Notes: generated from the letters alone by a model not told the origin. A stretch of DNA of 64,000 bases from Primula veris (GCA_963682055.1 OY821751.1:868001-932000); one strand, 5' to 3'. Shown: positions 11,523 to 22,641, numbered from the stretch's first letter. Translations and numbers: made by a program.

Positions 11523-12990
11523 GACTCGTACTTGGTTTTAGGTGTTTAAAATTGTTAACAGAAAAAAGAAAAAAAAAAAGGCAAAAACAATTTGATGTAC
11601 AAGATAAAATTAACAAGTTTTAGTGGAGATTTACCTGACTTGGTTTTAGGTGTTTAAAATAATGAACAAAAAACAAAAGGAAAAAAAAAAGGCAAAAAAC
11701 AATTTGATGTACAAGATAAAATTAACAAGTTTTAGTGGAGATTTACACCTGACTTCGTTTTAGGTATTTAAAATAATTAACAAAAAACAAAAGAAAAAAA
11801 AAAGGCAAAAAACAATTTGATGTAGAAGATAAAATTAACAAGTTTTAGTGGAGATTTACACCTGACTTCGTTTTAGGTGTTTAAAATATGAACAAAAACC
11901 AAAAGAAAAAAAAAAAGACAAAAAACAATTTGATGTACAAGATAAAATTAACAAGTTTTAGTGGAGATTTACACCTGACTTCGTTTTAGGTATTTAAAAT
12001 AATGAACAAAAAACAAAAGAAAAAAAAAAAGGCAAAAAACAATTTGATGTACAAGATAAAATTAACAAGTTTTAGTGGAGATTTACACCTGAGTTCGTTT
12101 TAGGTGTTTAAAATATGAACAAAAACCAAAAGAAAAAAAAAAGACAAAAAACAATTTGATGTACAAGATAAAATTAACATGTTTTAGTGGAGATTTACAC
12201 CTGACTTCGTTTTAGGTATTTAAAATAATGAACAAAAAACAAAAGAAAAAAAAAAGGCAAAAAACAATTTGATGTACAAGATAAAATTAACAAGTTTTAG
12301 TGGAGATTTACACCTGAGTTCGTTTTAGGTGTTTAAAATATGAACAAAAACCAAAAGAAAAAAAAAAGACAAAAAACAATTTGATGTACAAGATAAAATT
12401 AACATGTTTTAGTGGAGATTTACACCTGACTTCGTTTTAGGTATTTAAAATAATGAACAAAAAACAAAAGAAAAAAAAAAGGCAAAAAACAATTTGATGT
12501 ACAAGATAAAATTAACAAGTTTTAGTGGAGATTTACACCTGAGTTCGTTTTAGGTGTTTAAAATATGAACAAAAACCAAAAGAAAAAAAAAAGACAAAAA
12601 ACAATTTGATGTACAAGATAAAATTAACAGGTTTTAGTGGAGATTTACACCTGACTTCGTTTTAGGTGTTTAAAATAATGAACAAAAAAAAAAAGAAAAA
12701 AAACAATTTGATGTACAAGATAAATTTAACAGGTTTTAGTGGAGATTTACCTGACTTGGTTTTTAGGTGTTTAAAATAGTTAATAGAAAAAAAAACATAA
12801 AAAGAAAAGACAAAAAACAATTTGTTGTATAAGATAAAATTAATACTTCCCCGTCCCTTTTTAAGTATCCCTTTGAAAATTGAGACTTTTTAAGAGTTAA
12901 AAATTTGATATATAAACTACATATATTGCTCTTATTAAAAGTATAATTAAATTCATTTATGGTGATGGAGTAAGTTTTAGTGAAGATTTA
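11523..12990 (+). repeat. Minisatellite with 225-bp dimeric period
   Basis: About eleven units of roughly 112 bp share CTGACTTCGTTTTAGGT, an A-rich block, CAATTTGATGTACAAGATAA and TTTTAGTGGAGATTTACAC. In the central part two unit types alternate: one has GGTATTTAAAATAATG with AAAGGCAAAA, the other GAGTTCG / GGTGTTTAAAATATG with AAAGACAAAA. Equivalent positions recur every 225-226 bp (11977, 12203, 12428; and 12091, 12316, 12541), a higher-order period. Edge units are more diverged. It is non-coding. Confidence 0.9.
12844..12972. mobile_element. Stowaway-like MITE inside the minisatellite
   Basis: TA-CTTCCCCGTCCC marks the left end and GGTGATGGAG-TA the right end, with the internal inverted phrase typical of Stowaway elements and TA on both sides. 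The last minisatellite unit reads through from AAGATAAAATTAA before it to AGTTTTAGTGAAGATTTACC after it, so the element interrupts that unit. Confidence 0.65.
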
Positions 12991-13153
12991 CCTAACTTGG
13001 TTTTCGCCACAGTGGTACGTAGAATAAAAATGTGTTTATAAAAAGAAAAAAGAGTAGTCAAAAAAATAAATTTATGAATAAAATGAAATTAATCAGTTAT
13101 TAAAAAAAAGGCAAAAAAAAGTATCAAAATATTTTACAAACCTAGTATTTATT

Positions 13154-13158
13154 AAAAA
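13154..13158 (-). terminator. Pol III terminator of tRNA-Ala
   Basis: Five T residues on the minus strand begin directly after the discriminator base of the tRNA. Confidence 0.8.
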
Positions 13159-13231
13159 TGGAGATGCGGGGGATCGAACCCCGTGCCTCTCGCATGCAAA
13201 GCGAGCGCTCTACCATTTGAGCTACATCCCC
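13159..13231 (-). tRNA. trnA-TGC: tRNA-Ala (anticodon TGC)
   Basis: Read on the minus strand, the 73 nt form a full cloverleaf: acceptor GGGGATG pairs with CATCTCC and includes the G3:U70 wobble that is the alanine identity signal. The D arm contains TAGCTCAAATGGTAGAGC (A box), the anticodon stem CTCGC/GCGAG frames the loop TTTGCAT (anticodon TGC at 13198-13196), and the T arm has GGGTTCGATCCC (B box). No intron is present. A TTTTT Pol III terminator follows directly. Confidence 0.97.
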
Positions 13232-13435
13232 CCTTTTATTTAACAAATTGTTATATGTATAATATATACTTTAATTGAGTCATAAAGATTAAAGATACTT
13301 TACATCAATTATGTATAATTTGTATTTGTATCAATCTAATTAAGATAATACTAATAGTTGAACACAATCCTTTTTGTATAAACTTTCTTGCCAATTATGC
13401 AGATTTTGAAATTTTGTTTCTTAACTATATATATA
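13218..13435. repeat. tRNA 5' flank, duplication copy 1
   Basis: From the first bases of the tRNA (TGAGCTACATCCCC) outward, this block recurs at 13538-13770: ACTTTACATCAATTAT, TCAATCTA, CACAATCCTTTT, CTTGCCAATTATGCAGATTTTG. It carries the 5' flank of the tRNA gene. Confidence 0.75.
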
Positions 13436-13537
13436 TATATTGTACTACTATGATGATTCAATTCATGGATCTTTATGATCATAAAAGAGATTTATTTCTA
13501 ATAATTATTCACAACAAAACATAATAATCAATATATA

Positions 13538-13770
13538 ATGAGCTACATCCCCATTTATTTTTAAATTGGGACATAGTCACATAAATAATGTTATATAAAT
13601 AATATATCCTCTAAATAAGTCATAAAAACTCAGAAACTTTACATCAATTATTGTATTGTATTAATCTAGATATATAACGATAGTTTATCACAATCCTTTT
13701 CTTTTGCCTTTTGCCTGCACATTTTCCTGCCAATTATGCAGATTTTGACAACTTGTTTCTTAGCTGTATA
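13538..13770. repeat. tRNA 5' flank, duplication copy 2, with tRNA stub
   Basis: This is the second copy, starting with only the first 14 nt of the tRNA (GAGCTACATCCCC) and lacking the rest of the gene. It is therefore a truncated tRNA relic, not a functional tRNA. The flank is diverged by point changes and indels. Confidence 0.75.
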
Positions 13771-13779
13771 CTGTCAGGT

Positions 13780-14020
13780 TTCACGAAAAACCGAAAAAAT
13801 CGAACCGAATAAAATCAAAAAAAATCGAAATCGAAAAATCGAAATTTTTTCGGATCGGTTTCGGTTTTCAATAAAACCGAAAAAGACCGAAAAACCAAAA
13901 ATAAAAAGAAAAAACCCGGTCTGGTTCGATCCAAAAAAATAAAAAGACCGAAACCGAAAAAAACCGAACCGAAAAATATGATCGGTTTCGGTTTCAGTTT
14001 TGCCAAAAACCGAACCGGAC
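13780..14020. repeat. CGGTTT low-complexity array, inverted
   Basis: ACCGAAAAA units predominate on the plus strand, i.e. the same unit as at 2745-3060 but in the other orientation. It directly follows the duplicated tRNA flank. Reading frames through it on both strands are artefacts of the repeat. Confidence 0.85.
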
Positions 14021-14439
14021 CAGCCCATATACTATGATGAGCCAATAAAGAGATTTATTTATAATAATTATTCACAACAAAACAAGATTAATAAATGAAA
14101 CTTTTTGTTCTTTAAACACCAATAGAGGAGCCACGATTTGAACAAAAAAGCAGAAATTAATTCATTTATTCACAGTTTAGTTGTGAGGCACTGGTGACAA
14201 ATTGTTATAAAAACTTTTTATTTAACAATGTGATAATGAAATCTTATTATATGCAATTTGTAGGTATGTTATCGCTTCGCTCCGATCATTAAAAGTACCT
14301 AAATGAGTTCTATAATCCTTTATAATTTTAATAAAAATGATTAGAGTAAAACTGATTACATATGAGTTTAATATAATCATGCAACAAACTGCGTTGCTAG
14401 TACTCTTTTAATAGAAAATCCTAACCTTCTAAAGACATA

Positions 14440-14740
14440 TTCAGCCTAACCTGCAGTCAACACATTTTTGTTCATAATTTTCTGCACTCTACTGATAACC
14501 TCAACAGAACTGTGCTGATTGTCTTGACAAGCCTTCTCATGTTTTTCTACGTTCGCTGCCGCTGCAGTAGTAACTGTGTGACCCACGGTAAATTCTCCAA
14601 TACCAAACCCCACCAAAGGCAAAACGCCGATAAGATCAACACACATGTTTTCCCACCGCTTCAACTGTAAACAAGAACGTCTGCTGGTCTAAAGGTAGAT
14701 CTTCCCTTAGACGGATCCGTAAGAAAGTTCACAAGTGCAT
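14440..14740 (-). pseudogene. Retroelement-associated ORF fossil
   Basis: A minus-strand frame reads CVDLIGVLPLVGFGIGEF, then VEKHEKACQDNQH and later RVQKIMNKN. I recognise this from a conserved reading frame found as a repeat-associated fossil in many plant genomes, where a longer spacer separates the last two motifs. Upstream, in another frame, lies DPSKGRSTFRPADVLVY, so there is at least one frameshift, and the shortened spacer indicates a deletion. No complete gene is present. The family name is uncertain; assignment to a retroelement is inference. Confidence 0.35.
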
Positions 14741-15736
14741 TATTTTTAGCTGAAATTTATGCTATTCAAATGATGTCATACAATACATCACTAACCAAGT
14801 CGTGGCGGTATTTGAACGCCGAAAGATTACTATAATGGACTGCATGGTCACCAAATGAGTTAAAACGAACTCTGTGACAAGCCGGACACATTTCATTCTA
14901 TAATGGTTTTTATTATACTTTTAGAAACTATCAAAGCAATCTAAGTAAATTTTTGTTATTGAGATAGATAATTAAATACAAAATTTTCTTATATTCATCT
15001 ATGTGGTTGTAAATTGTAATATCTACGCAATGTAATGGAAAGTATTTCTTTATATACAAACGAGACAAGCAAGGAAAACTTGATACCTTAGTACTATTCC
15101 AACTTGATTATTTACATTTGGCTTATCAAATAAAAACTTCATTATTCATATACGAAAATATCAAATGGCCAACAATATGGTAGCTATACGAACCTGTTAC
15201 AAGACCAACTTTACGTTACAAGAAAATAACAGGATAACAACAATTGGTCTGTTACTATACGACTTGTTACAGAAAATTCAGCAACAGTATAACAACATTT
15301 ATCAATATTTGGCAACAGTTTCTGCTGATATATTGTTGCTAAATTTCAGCAACAAGTCATATAATATCAGAAAAATTGTAACTGAAGTGTTGCTATATAA
15401 ATTTTTTGTTGTAGTGTTAATTTTTTATTTTGTTGAAATACGAAAATAAAGACAATGTTTCTACACCTTAAATTTGTACACTTATACTAGTTTGTCCTGT
15501 TATAATACACCTTTATAAAAAGATGAAAGCACAACAATAATAAGACTATAATTAAAGAGTCACTTTATAAACTTCTCATTTAACTTAAATGTGACTTGAC
15601 AACAAAAAGAACCCTCAGAAATGCAAGATATTAAAGAACAGACTCGGCCGAAATATAATCGAGAAAGCCGAAACAGAACACTCATACCGTTTATTCACGA
15701 CCATATAGCAAAACAGATAGGAAAAAAAGGTATCCT
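14741..15736. other. Intergenic and 3' flank of VTI1-like gene
   Basis: No gene is visible. At about 15165-15417 there is a repeat with CAACAGTATAACAAC / GTTGCTAAATTTCAGCAAC phrases that ends TTTTGTTGTAGTG, resembling a CACTA-type MITE end. The 94-codon open frame across it is a by-product. The stretch before 15737 is probably the 3' UTR of the minus-strand VTI1-like gene. Confidence 0.4.
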
Positions 15737-18700
15737 TTACTTGAGTTTAAAGTACAAAATCAAAACAACGACGACGAGAAGAATAGTTGCGATAACGCCG
15801 ATGATATATTTGTTGCGGTTCATCCTTCTTGAGATGTTGGTTAAGATTCTCTTACTACGGCTAACGTTATCATCCACTCCATGGAGCTACAAAACAAGTA
15901 CTGATCACGTTATACTTTTCGCAGTTAAAATAACGCAAATTCATAATTACTAGTTATGACTTTAAAGTAGGAAAAAGAAACGAGTCGGCCAAACTTAAAG
16001 TTCCCAGCTTTCTCTTGTCCAAAAAAGAATAAAAGTAACACTTATGTAAAAAGATGGACATCCAAACACAGAACAACACAGCAGCAAAAGAGTTACGACT
16101 AAAAAAATAGTGCTCAACGTAACTTGGGCCTTTTTCCATGCTGCTTTTAAGCAAAGAAGCTGGACCTTTTGAGATTGAAAAAAAAAACTCGTCACTCGGC
16201 ATAAGCTGCAATCAAACAAGACCTTAATCTTAAGATGAGATCACTTGTGAAAAACTTTAGGCTCCCACCAAATGCACTTCAACTTAAAATTAAAAAATAA
16301 TTAATAGGAATAATCTAGCTGGATATAGCTCAAATTTTCTAGCTCTTTTAAGCCTGACTACTAAAATTTTCACATCAAGATATGGGCACCAAATACATGC
16401 TAATTTTAAAAGTGAAAATGAAACAACAGAGCTTAAATGTTCACACCAAACACCACTTGAATACGTCTTCAGAAACTTTAAGAAAAGTGTGCTTAAATGT
16501 TCTCACCAACAAGCCTGACTATGTCTAAATAAATGTAATGATAATTGATCTTAAATGCTTTGACCAAACAAGTCTAAATTTGTTTATTAAATTAACTGTA
16601 TGAAAACTGATGTTAAATGCTCCCACCCAACAAAAACCTGAACAAGTTTAGAGCATTAAGACCACTCGCATCAGTTCCCTTATATGACTCATTTACCTTA
16701 AATATGAGAAGATTGTTCTAAAATTATACACGTATCAGTTTCCTTATACATTAAGTTAAATTTACATGAACTCAAATATCTCTCAAATATAAAGAATTAA
16801 GATGTTCTCTTATAATTAAAATAATAATTTCTCTCTCTTATTTTTCTCTTATTCTCTCGTCCTTATTTGTACTTTTCACATATAAATTAATAAAATAACA
16901 AAAAGATGAGTTGTATAGTTTTGATAGAGAAATTGATAAAAAAGCTGATAATTTGTATAAATCAAAACGTTTACTTATAAGTTGTAAAAATGTACTTTTT
17001 ACTTTAAATACGAGAAAACTTGTAAGTTATTTAAGTTGTTCTAGTAAATTAATTTGGGTTGAAAAAAATTGATAGAAATATATTAAAATATAGTAATATT
17101 TAATTATGATAATAAATTTGATAGGGAGACTGAAAAATGTATAAAGTTAAACTGTTACCCTAAAAATATAAAAGTGATGCTAATTAACTTAAATATGAGA
17201 AAAAGTATAAGGAAACTGGTGGGGTTGTCAACTTCATTTTTTTAAGGGAAAACTCTGTTGTTTGGTGAAAAACATGGCAAAGATAACAACTCCAATCTAA
17301 TTTTTAATATAAAATAATAAAAAGAGAAATACTTATATTTTCATTTTCTTTCATTGATAGAAAACAATATAAGCGTGAATAAGAAAAAGTATTTTTACAA
17401 TTGTCTATGGATATTTTTTTATTCTATTTTGTTGTTGAATTTCAAAACTGGTCTTTTTATGAAAAGTATTTGAAAACATTTTCATGTTTTTATTTTGAAT
17501 TAAAAACTGTTTTTCAGAATTATTTTTAAATGAAAAAACTGTTTTAATAATTCTTTCATGAATTATAGAAGGTTTTTTTTAAAAAAAAAAAAAGAGCGGA
17601 TCAACGCAAAGTGAGAAGGGGATCAACACTGGCTGTGGCTCTTCCACCTTTCGCAACTCCAACGGAGGCGGAAGCCCGTCAGTTAAGGATGCTCTTAAAG
17701 AGACGTTTAAACAACTGAACTTTATTGAACCCGCCAAACAAGCCTTAATTATGTTCTACGAGACTTGAAAAAAGACATACGCTTGAATAACCATAATCTT
17801 ACGTCGAAAACTAATGACTGACGAATATATTTTAGATTTTAGAAATCAAAATGAATAATATTTAAAACACAATACCGTGTCATTCGCATGTAAGAGAGAT
17901 TGCCTTTGTTGATGCAGATCTTGGAGTAAAGATACGCCAAGCTCCTCCGTCTCTAACATTGTTTTTCGACCTTCTCTAATTCTGTTACTCGACTTGTCTA
18001 GTCGCTCAGTAGATATCTTCAATCGTTCTCTTTGATCGGCTGATACCTATTGTATTTTAATCACAAATTAAAACATATGTTTATGAATTGAGCGCCACTG
18101 TGTCACCACGATCGTAAAAGTAGAAGCTTTTAGTGGTTTATTTGGGTGCAAATTCAAGCAAATAAAAAGTAGGATTATTTGAAAATGAGTTGAATATTAG
18201 ATCAGTTGTCTTAAACCTTTAATTCGGCATTGTGCCAAAAAAAAATAGGACTGTTTTAGCTTGTTTAACTGATACATGTTGCATGGCACAAATTAGAAAT
18301 GCATGTTATAAAGAGCCAGTCCAACCTGACAAAGAAAACATCAAAGGCTTGATTGGCTGCAAAGTATAATTAAAAAGGAAATAAGACGGACTATTGGAGA
18401 ATGAGGAAATAGTGGGTTCTCCAGCTTAAAATTTATCTCGATGTCAATCGGTAAACCAAAAAACCTCAGCTTCATTCCCAACTTACCACATGTATTACTA
18501 CAATTTAGCTCAAGATTTTTAGCTTTCTCATTTAGAAAACCAAAATAACCAACTTATAAAGCAAGAACCAAATTATTATAACTTGAAAGCCAAAGAAGAA
18601 GGAAAACATTGCCACCAAACAAGCCTTGAATTTATATAAACATAAAAACTTTATGAAAACTCTACATTAGAAAGCTGAAAGTTTCCTTGTTTGCCAACAT

Positions 18701-19692
18701 ACCAGATGTGTCTCGGCCATCCCAGATTCCAATAAGTCGTCACGTGCAGCCTCGTTCAGTTTTGTTATTGTAATCTTTTTAACCTCAGCTTTTAAGTTGT
18801 TGAGATCCGACTTATATTCTCTGAGCTTAACAAGCAGTACTGCTTTTACATTAGGCTGCAAACTTCTAGCCTCAAGGTCCATTTTCCTAATCTAGAAAAA
18901 AGGAGAACAATATAGCTATCAACTTGTAGAATTTAAAATTTAGTGATGTAATTATATTAGATTAATGAAAGTTCAAGCATACCAAAGACTCCGCCTCATC
19001 GAGCCCGCCTTTGATTTCAGAAATTTTCTGCTTCTTTTGTTCTACAAGTATTACGTACTTAGAAATTAGGATTACACACCTGCTTACCTTATAAATGTAC
19101 CAACATGTATAAACACATGAAGAACATATCGAGAGTAAGAAAAACAATGTATTTTTATCACCTTACAAACAAGATATAATGTAATGAAACATTTATCAAT
19201 AGTTTTGAACTTCCCCACTAATTAGATACAACAGTGACAACTATTTATACCAAGCTTGTTTGACAGTGAAGTTCCCATAAGGTAGATTTAGATATCATTT
19301 AAATATGTTCATTAAATTTTGGAAAGCTTTTTTACGTAGCTTACGCTTCGGTTACCCGAATATCAAGGTACTAAATCACATGAAGTTTTACAATTCACCA
19401 AAACAGAACAAGTGTGTACAAAATTTTACCAACCCTGGCATTAAACTGAGAATCGGTTTACATCTTAGCCCGAAAAACTTGTAGTATCACTCTTTTTAAA
19501 AGGAAGAAGCATGCTGTTGAATTCTCAAGCTATTATAAATATGATATGAGTAGTTTAAATAAAAAGAATTTTTCTTAGGCATTGGCTAAAGAATTCACCT
19601 CCATCTAGAAGAGTAGCTGAGGTGCACTTCTTCGATAAAATTGAAGATATTTCACAGTATTGGCGCTCGGATCCTTCAAATGCTTCACTCAT
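15737..19692 (-). CDS. VTI1: VTI1-type Qb-SNARE (VTI11/12-like), five exons
   Basis: Coding exons on the minus strand: 19692-19599, 19041-18983, 18891-18703, 18046-17876 and 15886-15737 (stop TAA). All have GT-AG introns and the frame is continuous, giving 220 aa, the usual length for plant VTI11/VTI12. The N-terminal helical domain (about 1-100) includes MDLEARSL and ARDDLLESGMAE; the SNARE motif (about 130-190) includes GVSLLQDLHQQRQSLL and LHGVDDNVSRSKRIL; a C-terminal membrane anchor spans about 198-217, then FKLK. VTI1 proteins are Qb-SNAREs in fusion at the TGN, prevacuole and vacuole. The last intron (2 kb) holds MITE debris, and the last exon is masked by a plus-strand open frame. Product confident; VTI11 versus VTI12 not decided. 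Confidence 0.93.
15960..16230. mobile_element. GTTTGGTTGCAGCTT-family MITE in VTI1 intron 4
   Basis: The block contains CTGCTTTTAAGCAAAGAAGCTGG and ends ATAAGCTGCAATCAAACAAGACC, matching the right end of the scattered family. Another fragment (CACCAAACAAGCCTGA) follows to about 16640. Both lie in the last VTI1 intron. Confidence 0.5.
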
Positions 19693-21435
19693 TGCAAATT
19701 TCTGCTCCAAAAGACAAATTGTATAATAGTTCCCAACCTAATTTAATACTATATATAAATTTATTTGAGTTAAACAGTGTTGTTTATGAGAGGAAAACAA
19801 ATTCACCATCAAAACCTCGTAATTATAGTCGTAAACTTAGTACTTGTTCGGTTGAAATTGTTAAGCAAAAACACGTTGGCGTTTTTCGGACCGTGAAAAC
19901 AGTTCAATCTAGCTTAAAAACTGACAATGTCATGTAAAATGAAAAAAAAAGCTTTTCAAGGCCATTGAAAAAAGCTAGCTTAAACGCCGTAGCCAAAGGA
20001 AAACTTAATCATCCAAAGAATTTAGGTTTTTTAAGAAAAAAGTGAAATAAAGTTAAAAACAAATCAATAATCATTCTAAGTAACTGCTTACAAAAAAAAT
20101 AAAAAAAATGTCACTTACACAATCAATCACAACAAATGAATGAAAAACCAAGACTATTGCTAAAATACTAATGAACCCTTAATAGAAATATGGAAAAAAT
20201 GAATATAGAAATAAATAAAACCTGGTTATACTTGTGAAAAAATGGATCTTTTTTATTTATTTAATACAATTTAAAAAACTGTTTTTGGTGACTAAAAAAA
20301 GAAAAGACCGATTCTTTAGTGACCGAAAATTGCTCAAAAGAAACGTATGACACGTGTGATTTTTGCCAAATGTCACAAAGTTGGGTTAAAAGTGTACAAT
20401 TTATCAAACCTCATGAACTAAACTGCAAGATTTTATCCATTTATTATGGAGACGTGGACGTCGACTTACAAATAGATACATATCAATTAACTTAATTACA
20501 AAAAATCACATATGTATATTTTTTTTATAATTAGTTGCATATGTCATAAAAAATAACAAAATATACAAAAAATAAAATAAAATTACATAGTATCAAACAG
20601 GATTAGACATGATTAGATATACAAGATTGAACATGATTAGACGAGATTACATATATTTTTTATATAAAAAATGTATTTTTATAATTTTTGGTTTTTATAA
20701 TTTTTTTCAATTTTTTTTAATTTTTTAATGACATATGTATGTATTTGTAAATAACTTCACAAAATATATATTTTTTTGTAAAAGAGTCATTAAGTTCAAA
20801 ACAATCGGGTTTTTTTCTTCTAAATATGTACTAAAGTGTCGTTTTCCCCTTTGTTTTGCTTTGTTCATTAATATCATTGTTTTCGGAAAACTCTCTTTTA
20901 GTTTTCAAAAACCCATTTTTGGTTTTCTGTTTTCATTTTCTTATCTTTTTTTTTTCCTGTAAAATTCCATTTAGATTATGTTTTCATCTTCTGGTTTATT
21001 GTTTTTCATTATTTCATTCGTGTTCTCATTTATTGCTTCGCTTCCTGTTTTTGTTTTCCTTTCGGGCAGTAGGAAGTTAAGTGCATATCATTGGGGGTGA
21101 CGTCACCCCCTCATAGTTTTAAAATTTGTTAATTTTTAACCATATATTTTCACTAAAAAAGGTTAAAAACGATAATTTGACACCTTTAATTTCTATATTA
21201 CACTTCAACCGATAGTTTGGGTAGATTCACTAAAATGTCTTAGTTAATTAAGTACTTATTTAAGATTATATCAAGACGAATTCTTAAAGTAAGGGGCCAA
21301 ATAAGTTCTAATTTTATGAAAACATATTGGAATAATTTACAACACTTGAAAGAATCAAAACTTAACAGAGATTGACTTGAAACAAAAAGGACCAATTATG
21401 TTGTATGCTCTTAAAATTCACTAAGAAAACTTTTA
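19693..21435. other. Upstream region of VTI1-like gene
   Basis: No gene is recognised. The open frame at 19641-19937 overlaps VTI1 exon 1 on the wrong strand and is a shadow. T-rich frames at 20735-21080 look like low complexity. A perfect 18-bp palindrome centred on TGACGTCA is at 21093-21110. Confidence 0.4.
21093..21110. promoter_or_regulatory. Palindromic TGACGTCA site
   Basis: GGGGGTGACGTCACCCCC is a perfect 18-bp palindrome around the bZIP (TGA/CRE-type) core TGACGTCA. It lies about 1.4 kb upstream of the VTI1-like start. It may also be part of an old repeat, since flanking text resembles that at 54745-54790. Confidence 0.25.
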
Positions 21436-21672
21436 ATTCATTCGTTCCCAATTAATTGTCTTTTACGAAATTACGTGCAATTTTGACCGGCTTATAACAT
21501 GTATCAAAATTGTCGAAATAAAAAATTTAAAACTAAATCATATAATTTAATATTTGAACTATATGATTAACTTTTGAAAATTTTCATTCCGACAATTTTG
21601 ATACAAGTTATTGGCCGATCAAAATTGCATGTAGTTTCGTAATGGACAATTAATTGGTAACGGATGGAGTAA
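21436..21672. mobile_element. Long-inverted-repeat MITE, best-preserved copy
   Basis: The left arm CCAATTAATTGTC ... AAATTACGTGCAATTTTGACCGG ... ATCAAAATTGTCGAAAT mirrors the right arm ATTCCGACAATTTTGATACA ... CCGATCAAAATTGCATGTAG ... GACAATTAATTGG, and the end AACGGATGGAGTA is Stowaway-like. The arms cover nearly the whole 237 bp. Relatives: 1775, 2210, 3200 and 54465. Confidence 0.7.
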
Positions 21673-21959
21673 CTATTACCGTCCTTCTAAGTTCTATCAG
21701 TACATTTTTCTCAAATTGAATAATTTTCTAATTACTCATATTTCATTTCGGCTCATATCATCCTGAATTAATTAATGAGATATTAGCTAGAATCTTTATA
21801 TAATTTATAGGCATTAATTTCCTCTTTCGGGCACCAAATCTAGTTTAATTATATATCCGTTTGCCTAACTATATATTATAGAGGGAATATTACAAGAAAA
21901 TAAAATAAAAACTATGCACGATTGAGCTAACACTATATACTAATGTATATACAACAAAC

Positions 21960-21968
21960 ACATGAAGG
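21960..21968. repeat. LINE target-site duplication, left
   Basis: ACATGAAGG precedes the truncated LINE and matches 22633-22641. Confidence 0.8.
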
Positions 21969-22632
21969 TTTCGGGTCACGTCAAGCTCAACGTAGATGGG
22001 TCTTATAAAGGCAATCTTGGCCCATCAGTTGTTTGCGGGATTCTCCGTGACGAGTAGGGTCGTGTAGTTAGAGCATTCAGGAGATTTCTTTGATCGAGAC
22101 CGATTATTTTCACTGAGCTACATGTTATGTTGATTGGTTTGGAGATAGCGACCGAGATGGGTTTCGATAGCCTAGAGGTTGAGTCCGACTCTGCGACAGT
22201 GGTGTCTTGAGTGACTTCAACGGATTTAGAACCATGAGAGTACAATTACACTCTAGCTCGTATACGTCAATTGTGCACGCATGAGGTCTTGGTTTGGCAC
22301 GTATTTAGATAGGCGAACCAGGCGACAGATTTTATGGCAAAATGGGAATGTTCGCATGAGGCTGATTAGATCTTTCATGATATTGATACTCTTCCACAGA
22401 GGACCAAATGGATACTTGCACTGGATTCGAGACAGATGTATCAGATCAGACGATGACATTGAATTTTTATTTCCATGTGTTTTTTTCTACTTGTTATTTG
22501 TCATATTTTTTCTGTAGATATCATGTATTCGGTTATCTACTTGAGAGGTTTGGTTTATATCCGCCTCCTATGTACGTATTGATATTCTATGTTTATATAC
22601 ATATATAAACGTAATGCTTTGTAAAAAAAAAA
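21969..22632 (+). pseudogene. 5'-truncated LINE 3' end with RNase H domain
   Basis: One continuous frame from about 21963 to 22449 encodes the RNase H-like domain of plant LINEs (RVT_3): HVKLNVDGSYKGNLGPS, GLEIATEMGFDSLEVESDSA, NQATDFMAKW, TLPQRTKWILALDSRQMYQ. It holds six in-frame stops (three TAG, three TGA) and no frameshift. A 3' UTR ends in GCTTTGTAAAAAAAAAA at 22632, and the insert is flanked by the direct repeat ACATGAAGG. It is a dead, 5'-truncated insertion. Confidence 0.85.
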
Positions 22633-22641
22633 ACATGAAGG
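22633..22641. repeat. LINE target-site duplication, right
   Basis: ACATGAAGG follows the poly-A tail and matches 21960-21968. Confidence 0.8.

Noticed and set aside
11523..12840. CRISPR-like array
   Set aside because: The repeated units are contiguous with no unique spacers, and the genome is a plant; it is a minisatellite.
13538..13551. Second tRNA gene
   Set aside because: Only the first 14 nt of the tRNA are present; no anticodon or T arm.
15621..15953. Plus-strand 110-codon gene
   Set aside because: It is the complement of VTI1 exon 5, which has splice sites, frame and family similarity.
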